A stretch of DNA of 64,000 nt from the NCBI RefSeq assembly GCF_024347455.1, contig NZ_AP025483.1, positions 868,001-932,000 of the forward strand, given 5' to 3'. This DNA is from Vibrio echinoideorum (lineage in GTDB: Bacteria > Pseudomonadota > Gammaproteobacteria > Enterobacterales > Vibrionaceae). The notes under the pieces are model-generated. The model was not told where the DNA came from. It saw only the letters and a list, made by a program, of their open reading frames with translations, and made no database searches. Shown here piece after piece: positions 20,686-28,692 of the stretch. Position 1 is the stretch's first letter. The number at the start of each line of letters is the position of its first letter. The translations under genes and the position numbers were made by a program.

Positions 20686-20865
20686 TCACAGCACTTTTCC
20701 GCCGTAATGTTTACAGATCAGCAGTGGCACATGAGTGACCGAGTTACCATCTGAACACTTAACAATAGGCCCCATATTTCCATTGCCCGGAGACTGAGTC
20801 CCTGCAATAGCGCTTCCAAACGACAGGCTGAACATAGCTGTTAAAATTATTAAAATATGTCTCAT
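20686..20865 (-). CDS. Small secreted protein of unknown function (59 aa)
   Basis: From ATG 20865 (AACGGAG eight bases upstream); the longer frame to 20916 runs through the palindrome in the leader and has no ribosome site. Residues 1-21 form a clear signal peptide (MRHILIILTAMFSLSFGSAIA), leaving a 38-residue mature peptide with two cysteines (VKCSDGNSVTHVPLLICKHYGG). One disulfide is likely in the periplasm. I do not recognise the family. It sits between cueR and ybbJ, transcribed on its own. A copper link is only suggested by its neighbour. Confidence 0.6.
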   Translation of the reverse strand: MRHILIILTAMFSLSFGSAIAGTQSPGNGNMGPIVKCSDGNSVTHVPLLICKHYGGKVL

Positions 20866-20880
20866 ACGAACTCCGTTAGG

Positions 20881-20901
20881 TTTATCTCTGATTGAGATAA
20901 A
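20881..20901. promoter_or_regulatory. 21-bp palindrome in front of the small secreted protein gene
   Basis: TTTATCTC-TGATT-GAGATAAA: perfect 8-bp arms, 5-base centre, 16 bases upstream of the start codon. Candidate operator or 5' RNA hairpin; it does not match the CueR-type dyad I know. Confidence 0.45.
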
Positions 20902-21140
20902 TGAAAGTATGGACAAGGAGAGGAAAATTTCAAAAATTTGACGAGCTTAACATTTTTATTAATTATAATTAAGCGAGCTAGTGGCTTCTAATTCATATAT
21001 ATATTGGTGTATAAACTAGGGTTTCTTATATCTTTTTAGTCTTATTAGATAAATTAGTTTTACGAAATAAGAACTTATTTTTTATTCAGTTCGATCTATC
21101 GCAATGATAATTCGAATGTTATTTGTCGTTTGAAGCTGCC

Positions 21141-21171
21141 AAAGCCCACATTTATCGTTAATGTAGGCTTT
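21141..21171 (-). terminator. Probable terminator after ybbJ
   Basis: On the - strand AAAGCCTACATT / AATGTGGGCTTT pairs over 12 bp (one G-U) shortly after the ybbJ stop. The T-run is only three bases, so the terminator is likely weak. Confidence 0.5.
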
Positions 21172-21184
21172 ATATGCACTTTAA

Positions 21185-21634
21185 TTATAAAGGCTCTATT
21201 ATTAGAATTATTCCGTCTAAAGCAACAATCTTAATTTCGGTACCAGATTGGATATCTTGACTCGCTCTTGCTGACCAAGATGAGTCGCTAACTTTAATAC
21301 GGCAATTCCCACGTTGAATATCTTCTGTTAAACGAACCGTTTGCCCAACTAGCTGCTTTTCTCTTTGATTCAGGTCTCTGTTAGCATCTGATTGCTTGTC
21401 GTTAGATAACTGTCTTCTCCACCACAACCAAGTGGTGATAAGCGAGAAACTCGCAAAGGACAACCATTGCATCTGCCAGCCGATTGGTAGCGCGCCTAAT
21501 AGCGCTCCGACCAACATGGCAGATATGCCTATCCACAAAAAGTAACCAGCGGTGCCAACCAGCTCTAGGGCTAGCAGCGCTAGACCAAATGCTAACCAAT
21601 GCCAATGGTTTACTTGCTCTAGTAACTCGAACAT
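21185..21634 (-). CDS. ybbJ: NfeD-family membrane protein YbbJ, partner of QmcA
   Basis: 149 residues: two to three N-terminal membrane segments (about 13-32, 34-50 and 53-70) and a C-terminal OB-fold NfeD domain (VGQTVRLTEDIQRGNCRIKV ... ARASQDIQSGTEIKIVALDG). NfeD proteins are partners of SPFH/stomatin-like proteins. The ATG lies only 3 bases after the original qmcA stop, so the pair was cotranscribed. With an IS21 element now inside qmcA, ybbJ expression may depend on read-through from the IS or on a new promoter. Confidence 0.88.
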   Translation of the reverse strand: MFELLEQVNHWHWLAFGLALLALELVGTAGYFLWIGISAMLVGALLGALPIGWQMQWLSFASFSLITTWLWWRRQLSNDKQSDANRDLNQREKQLVGQTVRLTEDIQRGNCRIKVSDSSWSARASQDIQSGTEIKIVALDGIILIIEPL

Positions 21635-21637
21635 AAG

Positions 21638-21746
21638 TTAGTCCTTACTACCCTTATCATTCTTATGTGCAAACATCTCTGCGATACCTGCGATAGAGCC
21701 CATTAGGCCAGTCGCTTCGAGTGGTAGCATGATGATCTTGCCGTTT
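21638..21746 (-). pseudogene. qmcA: 3' fragment of qmcA cut off by the IS21-family insertion
   Basis: Reading the - strand after the left copy of the 5-bp target duplication gives NGKIIMLPLEATGLMGSI then AGIAEMFAHKNDKGSKD and a stop at 21638. This is the conserved C-terminal end of QmcA-type stomatins. Joined to the 5' part at 24340-25165, minus one CGTTT copy, it restores an unbroken 309-residue frame, which shows both the insertion point and the recent origin of the break. Confidence 0.92.
21742..21746. repeat. Target-site duplication CGTTT, left copy
   Basis: CGTTT directly left of the IS end; the right copy is at 24340-24344. A 5-bp duplication is within the range for IS21-family elements. 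Confidence 0.85.
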
Positions 21747-21825
21747 TGCGTATTTCGGTGATTGCGATCGCTCGTTTCGGTTTATTCCGATCACCTGATC
21801 CTACCGTTTTTCTCTCTTCTTATTT

Positions 21826-22566
21826 TTACTCTAAGTGATCGGATTGCGCCAGTTTTCTCATTGACTCACCTCCCAGTTCTATTCTATGACTATTGTGTAC
21901 TAACCGATCCATTAGCGCGTCCGCGACGGTGGCGTTGCCGATCATGTTGTACCACTCCCTTACAGGTAACTGGCTGATGACGATTGTGCTGCTGTTTTGA
22001 TAACGCTCTTCCAGCACTTCTAATAAGTGACCCGCATGCTCTTGAGTGAGTTTTTCCATCCCCCAGTCGTCGAGGATCAGTAAGGTTTTCTTAGCCAGCG
22101 ATTGGAGTTGCTTTTGATAGCTACCATCCAGACGACCAGCGGTCAGGTCGTCAAGCAAGCGAGTTAATCGGTAGTACTTAACCGTTTGTTGTTGGTCACA
22201 GGCGCTGGTTGCCAGTGCGCAGGCAAGATACGTTTTGCCTGCGCCTGTTGGGCCTGTAACCAAGATGTTCTGGTGTTTGTATAGATAACTGCCCGTCAGA
22301 AGTTCGCTCATCTGTTTACGATTGAGGTTTCGTCCCTCCTTATAGATGAGTTGGCTCGGCTGCGCATCTACTCTCAGCTTGGCTTGTCGTTTTAAGCGTT
22401 GGATTTTGCTCTGATTGCGATTCAAGATCTCGCTTTCCAGAAGTAGGCTTAGCCTTTCCTCGAAGTCCAGTTCTGCGTAGGTGGTCAGTTGCTCTTGCTG
22501 CTGCTCTAATGCTTTCGCTACATGGCTCAAGCGTAGGGTTTTGAGTTGGTCGTTCAGTGCATTCAT
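21826..22566 (-). CDS. istB: IS21-family helper ATPase IstB
   Basis: 246 residues from ATG 22566, 10 bases after the istA stop, with AGGAGAAAGGAT right before it; the frame extends upstream into istA but that part is not IstB. AAA+ ATPase with Walker A GPTGAGKTYLA (about 105), Walker B LLILDDWGM and a following sensor region. IstB remodels target DNA and stimulates the IstA transposase. A DnaC-like fold is known for the family. Full length, no frameshift. Confidence 0.95.
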   Translation of the reverse strand: MNALNDQLKTLRLSHVAKALEQQQEQLTTYAELDFEERLSLLLESEILNRNQSKIQRLKRQAKLRVDAQPSQLIYKEGRNLNRKQMSELLTGSYLYKHQNILVTGPTGAGKTYLACALATSACDQQQTVKYYRLTRLLDDLTAGRLDGSYQKQLQSLAKKTLLILDDWGMEKLTQEHAGHLLEVLEERYQNSSTIVISQLPVREWYNMIGNATVADALMDRLVHNSHRIELGGESMRKLAQSDHLE

Positions 22567-22576
22567 ATCCTTTCTC

Positions 22577-24109
22577 CTAGTGATAACTGTTCGGGCCACG
22601 AACATTGCTATGAACAAGATTTGGCGTACTCGTGTTGTCTTTACTCAGTTGTCCTTCACGATTGTTTTTCAACAAATTGCTGATGAAGGTGTAATTGGAT
22701 TTTGTCAGCATCAGCGCATCTTTACAGGCTTGCTCTAGGCGCGATTCGCCATAGGTTTTACTGAGGCTGAGCAAGCCAAGGCAGGAACGATAAGACTGCT
22801 CTGGATGAGGCTTGGAGTTCAGCATCTTATTGACGACTTCTCGTGTGGCTGGGCCGATATTGGCTCCCCAGCTAAGCAAGCGCCCTGGCGACCACTTCTG
22901 ATGTTGATGGTTGCTTGGCATGTGCTCTGGTTGGGTGCTGTTTCCTCGCTCTCTTTGGCTACGTGGATGCTGGGCCACCAAGTTACCTTGATGGTAGATC
23001 TGCACCAGGCGATTAGAGGCTTCCAACTCGACATGGTGACCAACAAGTTGATGGGGAACCGAGTAGTAATGACGGCGATATTCGATGTGATAGTCAGGGC
23101 CAACTTTGGCTCGTTTAGTTTCGGTATACAGGTAACGCTGCCTAGGCAGTGGCTTTAATGCAGGTTTGTCGAGTTTATCGAACAGCGCTTGGCGGCTGGC
23201 GCCATACTGTTTCATCTCACGCTGATTTAACTCATTCATGAGTTCACGGATGGCGAGATTCAACTCTTTAAAAGTGTGGAAGGCTTGGTGTCGCAACCGC
23301 ATCATGATCCAGCGTTCTACTAGGAGCACGGCATTCTCTGCCTTGGCTTTGTCTTTCGGTTTGTAGGGGCGAGCAGGCATCACGGCTGTTTGATAGTGAT
23401 TAGCCAGCTTTTGATAGCTGTCGTTCAGTCTCGGCTCATAACGATTGGCTTTGGTGACTGCGCTGCGTAGGTTATCGGGAACTAAGAGTTGTGGTACGCC
23501 ACCGAAGTGTTCGAACGCATTCGCATGCGCCTCTAACCAGTAGGGCTTCCCTTGGCTGGGGAAGGCTTCAACATAAGTGTAATTGGACGCGCCTAAAGTC
23601 GCGACGAACACCTCCGCTTCGCGCACTTCGCCTGTGTCAGGGTTGACCACCTGAAGCCGAGGCCCACAGTAATCGATAAACAGTTTATCACCTGCAACAT
23701 GAAGCTGGCGCATGCTGCGTTTTTGGGTTTTGAACCAACGAGTGAAGTGCTCGCAGAACTGAGTGTAAGCGTAAGCTTGCTCTTGATATTGCTCATGATA
23801 CTCCTGCCAGAGCAGCATCTTTGTCATACCTTTACGCCTGAGTTCGACTGCGTATTGAGTGAAGTCTGGCATAACTTTATCTCGACTGACTTTCTTGCCG
23901 TGATACAGCGTCTGTGTGAGATCTGCATCGCTGCAACTGTCGGGTAGAGGCCAACCAAGTTGGCTTTGTTTAAAGCGAGTAAGGAGTTCTGATACGGTGG
24001 ACGGGCCGAGTTTAAGGCAAGAAGCGATACCACGATTTGAGAGACCGCAGTCGTATTTAAGGCGTAATACCTCTTTGATTTTGTTCATTGGAGTTCTCTT
24101 TTTGGCCAT
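22577..24109 (-). CDS. istA: IS21-family transposase IstA
   Basis: 510 residues. N-terminal helix-turn-helix (MNKIKEVLRLKYDCGLSNRG) and DDE core: DKLFIDYCG (first Asp), VPDNLRSAV (second Asp) and KAKAENAVLLVERWI (Glu), then a basic beta-barrel-like domain (YHIEYRRHYYSVPHQLVGHHV) and a C-terminal region. It cuts and joins the IS ends. The gene ends just before istB and its ribosome site, so the two are translated together. The start at 24109 is chosen from the MAKKRTPMNKIKEV beginning. Confidence 0.95.
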   Translation of the reverse strand: MAKKRTPMNKIKEVLRLKYDCGLSNRGIASCLKLGPSTVSELLTRFKQSQLGWPLPDSCSDADLTQTLYHGKKVSRDKVMPDFTQYAVELRRKGMTKMLLWQEYHEQYQEQAYAYTQFCEHFTRWFKTQKRSMRQLHVAGDKLFIDYCGPRLQVVNPDTGEVREAEVFVATLGASNYTYVEAFPSQGKPYWLEAHANAFEHFGGVPQLLVPDNLRSAVTKANRYEPRLNDSYQKLANHYQTAVMPARPYKPKDKAKAENAVLLVERWIMMRLRHQAFHTFKELNLAIRELMNELNQREMKQYGASRQALFDKLDKPALKPLPRQRYLYTETKRAKVGPDYHIEYRRHYYSVPHQLVGHHVELEASNRLVQIYHQGNLVAQHPRSQRERGNSTQPEHMPSNHQHQKWSPGRLLSWGANIGPATREVVNKMLNSKPHPEQSYRSCLGLLSLSKTYGESRLEQACKDALMLTKSNYTFISNLLKNNREGQLSKDNTSTPNLVHSNVRGPNSYH

Positions 24110-24243
24110 TGTCGCTTCCTTTCCTTCTTGTTTAAGAAGTAAAGAATAGCGAGCTATTGATTTAAAAGAGAAAAAGGAAGGATTTCGGCCATTACGATCG
24201 CGGTTTTCGCTATTCCGATCACCGATTTCGGAGTTTGACTAAA

Positions 24244-24335
24244 AGTGATCGGATAATCGCGGAATCAGTGATCGGTTTAAACCGAAATGGGTGATCGGAT
24301 AATCCCGAAATGACTGATCGGAATGCTCCGAAATA
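24244..24335 (-). repeat. Four 23-bp tandem subterminal repeats of the IS21-family element
   Basis: Units of the form RSTGATCGG-N5-NCCGAAAT (variants include CGCGGAAT) start at 24244, 24267, 24290 and 24313, exactly 23 bp apart. Further copies in the opposite orientation occur at about 24182-24230 and at the left end (21751-21797). These are likely transposase-binding sites. Confidence 0.85.
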
Positions 24336-24339
24336 TGCA

Positions 24340-24344
24340 CGTTT
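24340..24344. repeat. Target-site duplication CGTTT, right copy
   Basis: Matches 21742-21746 and restores the qmcA frame when one copy is removed together with the IS. Confidence 0.85.
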
Positions 24345-25250
24345 TCAGCTTGGCCAATAGACTTCAATGCGTCGGTATAACCTTGTGCTATAAAGTAATT
24401 TACCGCCTGCATGTCACCTTGAGCGATGGCTGTCGATACCATTTCTGTCGCTTTAGCTTCTGCTTCTGCTGCACGCTCACGAGCTTCTGCTTGCAGAATT
24501 GCTGCTTGCTTTTGACCTTCCGCTTTTAAGATTTCTGATTGCTTATGACCTTCCGCTTTTAGGATCTCAGCTTGTCTTACCCCTTCAGCCGATAAAATGT
24601 CGGCACGTTTGTTTCGCTCAGCTTTCATCTGGGCATTCATTGCAGCGGTCAGATCGGCTGGCGGTTGCACGTCTTTGATCTCGATACGAGTAACTTTTAC
24701 ACCCCAAGGGTTTGTTGCTTCATCCACGATATTTAGCAGCTTAGTATTGATCATGTCTCGTTGGCTAAGCATCTCATCCAGTTCCATAGAGCCAAGTACG
24801 GTACGGATGTTAGTTAGGGTTAAATTACGGATCGCATGCTCAAGGTCATTTACTTCATAAGCCGCTTTCGGAGCATCGATAACTTGTACGAAGCAGACTG
24901 CGTCAATCATGACATTAGCATTATCTTTAGAGATGACTTCTTGAGCAGGGACGTCGAGTACACGCTCCATCATGCTGATTCGCTGTCCGACTTTATCAAT
25001 AAATGGAATAATCAGGTTCAAGCCTGGTTTGAGGGTCTGCGTATAGCGACCAAAGCGTTCGACAGTCCAGTTGTTGCCCTGTGGAACGGTTTTGACACCA
25101 GCGAAAATGAACAGTAGTGCGACGACAGTAAAGACGCCAATAGTAATCAATGTATCAATAGCCATACAAAATCCTTTGCAAGTTTAAGTTTTTGATAGTT
25201 CACTATTGATACTGGCTCATATTTAAATCCTGAGCAAATTTATAAACGAG

Positions 25251-25289
25251 AAATGGGCCATAAAATATTGATTTTATGGCCCATTTTAT
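25251..25289. terminator. Bidirectional terminator between cnoX and qmcA
   Basis: Perfect 16-bp inverted repeat AAATGGGCCATAAAAT / ATTTTATGGCCCATTT with an ATTG loop and a short T-run. On the - strand it ends cnoX transcription and shows that qmcA has its own promoter. Confidence 0.85.
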
Positions 25290-25361
25290 ATTATTCATTC
25301 GATAAGCTAATTGATTGAATTGTCAGTTTTCGATGTTTAATCTAACGATTTTAGGCTTTTG

Positions 25362-26216
25362 TTAGTAAAGCAGAGAGTACAGTTGTCGACGGTACTTACT
25401 GGCAACAGGGTTTCCTTGCCCAAGCGCACTTAAGATGTCCATGAACTCTTTTTTCATGTCGCCATCGCAAGCATTTAGATCTTTTGCTAGGAAAGACCAC
25501 AATAGCTCCATCGCTTCTTCGTTGCGGTTCACTTGGTGATATTGCAATGCTAACTCAGAGGCAGTCTTAGCGTCATTTGGGTCTTGCTGCAGAGCGGTTT
25601 CTAATGCCTGTATTTCAGGGCTGTCTGCTGCTTGCTTGTGAAGCTCCAGTTTCGCGACTAAGCCTTTGTAGTAGTTGTCTTGGTACTCTAGAGGAATGGT
25701 GGCTAGCTGAGTTTCAGCAAGATCAAACTGTTGCGTTTCTAACAAACACTCTGCGATCGCCAGTTTTATTTCGCCTTTGCTTGTTAGCGTAGCTGGAAGT
25801 TGTTGCATTGCTGCCAGTGCTTGCGTGTGCTCACCTGCTTGCATTTGCTCCAGAGCTTGACGTAATGCAAGTTCATCTTGGCTAGGAAGGTGCTTGCTTA
25901 GCATTTCAACAATCGCTTCTAAGCTCTGAGGGCCACCAAGCCCATCGACAGGCTGACCGTTAACAAAAAGTGCAATAGTCGGCAGTGCTTGAACCCCAAA
26001 TTGGCTAGCAATGGCTTGCTCTTGCTCGCAATTCAACAGGGCTAGGGTGAAAGCGCCATTGTATTGCTGAGTTAGTGTTTGTAGTTCAGGAATGACTTGG
26101 GCGCTCTCTTGGCTCATTGGTGCCCAAAAATGGATGAGTACAGGTGTCTGCATCGAACCTTCTAATACTTGACGAAAGTTCTGCTCATTAAGTTCAACAA
26201 TATGCGGAGATTGCAT
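25362..26216 (-). CDS. cnoX: Chaperedoxin CnoX (YbbN)
   Basis: 284 residues: N-terminal thioredoxin-like domain (about 5-110) and C-terminal TPR-like repeats (about 118-284) ending [11 protein letters not shown], as in E. coli CnoX/YbbN. The thioredoxin active-site stretch reads [10 protein letters not shown], with Ser at position 38 where E. coli has Cys38, but Cys63 (LLNCEQEQ) is kept. CnoX holds unfolded proteins under oxidative stress, protects them from overoxidation and passes them to GroEL or DnaK. In E. coli it is encoded in the same ybb block. AAGGAACGTAA precedes the start. Confidence 0.92.
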   Translation of the reverse strand: MQSPHIVELNEQNFRQVLEGSMQTPVLIHFWAPMSQESAQVIPELQTLTQQYNGAFTLALLNCEQEQAIASQFGVQALPTIALFVNGQPVDGLGGPQSLEAIVEMLSKHLPSQDELALRQALEQMQAGEHTQALAAMQQLPATLTSKGEIKLAIAECLLETQQFDLAETQLATIPLEYQDNYYKGLVAKLELHKQAADSPEIQALETALQQDPNDAKTASELALQYHQVNRNEEAMELLWSFLAKDLNACDGDMKKEFMDILSALGQGNPVASKYRRQLYSLLY

Positions 26217-26321
26217 TTACGTTCCTTGAGGTTTGTTTTATGGATACGTTGCAAATATGGGGGGATAAGTCGGTAACTTCAAGATCTAACTGGGTTATCT
26301 CAGATAAAAAGAGACAAATAA

Positions 26322-26379
26322 AAACGCCATGCTTCGATGTTGTTAGGATGTTTATCTCAACATAGAAGGCATAGCGTTA
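26322..26379 (-). terminator. Long hairpin terminator of a short leftward transcript
   Basis: The + strand arms AACGCCATGCTTCGATGTTG and CAACATAGAAGGCATAGCGTT pair over about 19 bp with single mismatches and a 15-nt loop. On the - strand GGCGTTTTTATTT follows, the form of an intrinsic terminator. There is no annotated gene between it and the ybbO terminus, so it implies a separate small transcript (see 26416-26481). Confidence 0.65.
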
Positions 26380-26415
26380 TCATTTCAGTGGTCAGTGAGG
26401 CGTTGCGAGAGGTAT

Positions 26416-26481
26416 TCAAAACAGAATAAACAACGTAATAGCCAGACTTACACCTACCCAATTAAGGCGATTTAAAGTCAT
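26416..26481 (-). CDS. Candidate 21-residue membrane peptide (small ORF)
   Basis: ATG 26481 with TTTGGAAATTTC in front encodes MTLNRLNWVGVSLAITLFIL plus a final F, a short basic start followed by one hydrophobic helix. Its own terminator-like hairpin lies 37 bases downstream, and TATACT about 26 bases upstream could be a -10 box. It may be a real small membrane protein or simply part of a small RNA. I do not recognise it; there is no other evidence than layout and composition. Confidence 0.3.
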   Translation of the reverse strand: MTLNRLNWVGVSLAITLFILF

Positions 26482-26609
26482 GAAATTTCCAAAGTATATT
26501 CATCAATTGGGAATAACTGATGAGATAGGCTAAATCATGACACCTTATTGTTACGAATAAATTACATCGTTACATTAAAGTTTGAGACTGTTCATGCAAA
26601 GTTAGTAAT

Positions 26610-27437
26610 TTATGCAGCTTTTCGTAAAATAGGGTCTAGCAAACGACTAGGTAGAATTCTTTTCAATACAGCAAATACCTTGGTCGGGGTAGTCACACGG
26701 TATCTCAACCTAGGTTTACCAGCAGTGAGAGCATGGAAAACCGGCTCAATACAGCTTTCAGGTGGCAAAACAAAAGCGTTGTTCGATGATTCTTTTTCGA
26801 GACGGTCTTTTTGTTGTTGGTAAGCTTCTTGATGAGCACTGCCTGAAATGGATATCCATTTATTGAATGCTTTGAGGGCATTGGTTCTGAATTGAGTCTC
26901 AATTGGCCCCGGCTGTAATAATGATATGTGTATACCACTACCGTGAAGCTCTAAGCGTAATGTGTCTGTCCACCCTTCGAGAGCGAACTTCGACGCATTA
27001 TATGCGCCACGATATTTCATGGCGGCAAAACCTAATACTGAGCTGTTTTGTACAATGCGTCCTTCACCGCGTTCACGCATGTGCGGAAGGATTTGGCAAA
27101 CTAAGTGATGCCAACCAAAGAAATTGGTTTCAAATTGCTCTCTGAGCCCTTGGGTTGGCAAATCCTCTAGCGCGCCAGCTTGACCATAAGCCCCATTATT
27201 GAATAAACCATACAACCCGTTAGGCGCGAGCTCTATCGCTCGCTTCGCCCCTTGCTCGATGCTTTCTTGATTGGAAAGGTCTAACTGAATACAAGTGAGT
27301 CCTTCGTCTTGAAGGCGTTTTACATCTCGTGGGTGGCGACAGGATGCAATGACATTAAAACCACGTTTTTGCAGTGCATGAGCACATGTATAGCCTATAC
27401 CCGTTGAGCAGCCAGTGATAAGAATCGACTTGTTCAC
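26610..27437 (-). CDS. ybbO: Short-chain dehydrogenase/reductase YbbO
   Basis: 275 residues of the classical SDR type: NAD(P)-binding TGCSTGIG (about 8-15), LFNNGAYG, catalytic Ser in QNSSVLGF and the YNASK tetrad motif, then QPGPIETQF. Basic residues after the second strand (SCRHPRD) favour NADP(H). YbbO is reported to reduce aldehydes or retinoid-like substrates, but the physiological substrate is unsure. It follows yfcH on the same strand and precedes cnoX, matching the ybbN-ybbO pairing of E. coli apart from the small-transcript insert. Confidence 0.85.
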   Translation of the reverse strand: MNKSILITGCSTGIGYTCAHALQKRGFNVIASCRHPRDVKRLQDEGLTCIQLDLSNQESIEQGAKRAIELAPNGLYGLFNNGAYGQAGALEDLPTQGLREQFETNFFGWHHLVCQILPHMRERGEGRIVQNSSVLGFAAMKYRGAYNASKFALEGWTDTLRLELHGSGIHISLLQPGPIETQFRTNALKAFNKWISISGSAHQEAYQQQKDRLEKESSNNAFVLPPESCIEPVFHALTAGKPRLRYRVTTPTKVFAVLKRILPSRLLDPILRKAA

Positions 27438-27480
27438 ACTTAATCCTTTATTAGAGTCTCTATCTCTCTAGAGTAAAGAA

Positions 27481-28395
27481 TTAGTCTTGATGTTGTAACA
27501 AGTTTTTCAGAGCAGGTTCGATTCTTGAGTAACTGAATATAAAACCCATCTCGGTCAATTTCTTTGGCTTAGAACGAATGCTATCGAATAGTAGACAAGA
27601 AGATTCGCCCATGAGCAGCGACATCGCCCATTTGGGTGTGAAGAGAATATGCGGACGTCGTAACTGTTTGGCTAATGTGCTACTAAATTGTTTGTTGGTG
27701 ACGGGATGAGGGGCGCATAGATTAAATTCCCCCTGAGCGTGAGGGATCGATAATAAGTGGTTGATGGCCCTAACCATATCAAGCATATGAATCCATGGCA
27801 TGTATTGCTTTCCTGAGCCTAGTGGTCCACCTACACCAAGTTTGTATGGCATCAGCATCTTCTTTAGCGCTCCACCATTTTCGCCAAGAACAATACCTGT
27901 CCGGAGCAATATAACGCGAGTGTTATCTGATTGAGCTCGTTTAGCGATGTCTTCCCAATGAGCACAGACTTTGTGAGGAAAGCTTTCATCCTCTACTTGT
28001 AATGATTCATCAAACGGTCTTTGTTGTTGATCACCATAGTAACCGACGGCTGAGCCACTGATAAAAGTCTGTGGTGGATTTGTACTGGTGTGGATTAGCT
28101 CGACGATTTTTTCTGTGATATTCCAGCGGCTAAGACAAATCCTCTCTTTTTGTTCTGCACTCCAACGTTTGTCGGCAATGGGTTCTCCCGCGAGGTTGAC
28201 CACTGCGTCGAAATTATTGAGGTCGTCGAGATCATCAAGAGACTGTATGTAGTGAAGATTGTTTTGGTTGAGATGGTTCAGGCTTTGCTTTGCTTTTTCT
28301 GGGCTCCGCGTCAGTAATGTCACGTCGTCAGTGTTCCAACTCTTGATCAATTCAGAGCCAATAAATCCAGTACCACCAGTTAACAATATCTTCAT
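27481..28395 (-). CDS. yfcH: NAD-dependent epimerase-like protein YfcH (TIGR01777 family)
   Basis: 304 residues from ATG 28395, which has GGGAGATTGGT in front; the frame upstream to 28428 adds 11 residues without a ribosome site. Extended SDR fold with KILLTGGTGFIGSEL (nucleotide loop), VVNLAGEPIADKRWS, SGSAVGYYGD (catalytic region) and the family C-terminal block RSKPKKLTEMGFIF. The reaction is unknown for the family; related proteins include the cell-division factor SulA/YfcH group of cyanobacteria and plastids. Stop and ybbO start are 44 bases apart on the same strand. Confidence 0.88.
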   Translation of the reverse strand: MKILLTGGTGFIGSELIKSWNTDDVTLLTRSPEKAKQSLNHLNQNNLHYIQSLDDLDDLNNFDAVVNLAGEPIADKRWSAEQKERICLSRWNITEKIVELIHTSTNPPQTFISGSAVGYYGDQQQRPFDESLQVEDESFPHKVCAHWEDIAKRAQSDNTRVILLRTGIVLGENGGALKKMLMPYKLGVGGPLGSGKQYMPWIHMLDMVRAINHLLSIPHAQGEFNLCAPHPVTNKQFSSTLAKQLRRPHILFTPKWAMSLLMGESSCLLFDSIRSKPKKLTEMGFIFSYSRIEPALKNLLQHQD

Positions 28396-28692
28396 ACCAA
28401 TCTCCCTATTAAACATAATTATAGACATGGCTTGTTTTTAATATCCAACCAATACGAAAAAGTCACTATAACGATCAGTTGATTTCAATCGTGTGATAGC
28501 CAAATTATGCCCTTAATAAATAGACATATGAATTTAATCGTTGATAGCGGAATGTATACCTTTATCACACTTATGAACTTTACTCGGATAGGTTACCAAC
28601 TGCGTAATATTTATCACATAAGCAACGATAATGATTTGCCATGATTATTAGTAATTGATAACCGAGCGTAATCGTAAACAAAAGGAGTCACG

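Larger units (their letters stand above)
21747..24339 (-). mobile_element. Complete IS21-family insertion sequence (2593 bp) inserted in qmcA
   Basis: Contains intact istA and istB on the - strand. The ends are TGCGTATTTCGG (left) and the complement of TGCATATTTCGG (right), with TG...CA termini as in IS21 elements, flanked by a 5-bp CGTTT duplication. Several 22-23-bp subterminal repeats of the type TTTCGG-N5-CCGATCA lie at both ends (four in tandem at the right end, at least two at the left), the expected IstA binding sites. Both genes and both ends look intact, so the element is probably active or recently so. Confidence 0.95.
24239..25165 (-). pseudogene. qmcA: QmcA (stomatin/SPFH protein), 5' part fused to an IS-encoded tail
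   Basis: Native QmcA sequence runs from the start to QAEN (about residue 275): N-terminal membrane segment ([18 protein letters not shown]), the SPFH/band-7 domain ([35 protein letters not shown] ...) and the long coiled region with repeated AEGxKQxxILxAEG. The IS then supplies 33 foreign residues ([15 protein letters not shown] ...) made from its terminal repeats, replacing the last 34 native ones. The product is 308 aa versus 309 originally, so a stable but altered protein may still be made. QmcA is an inner membrane microdomain protein. Confidence 0.92.
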
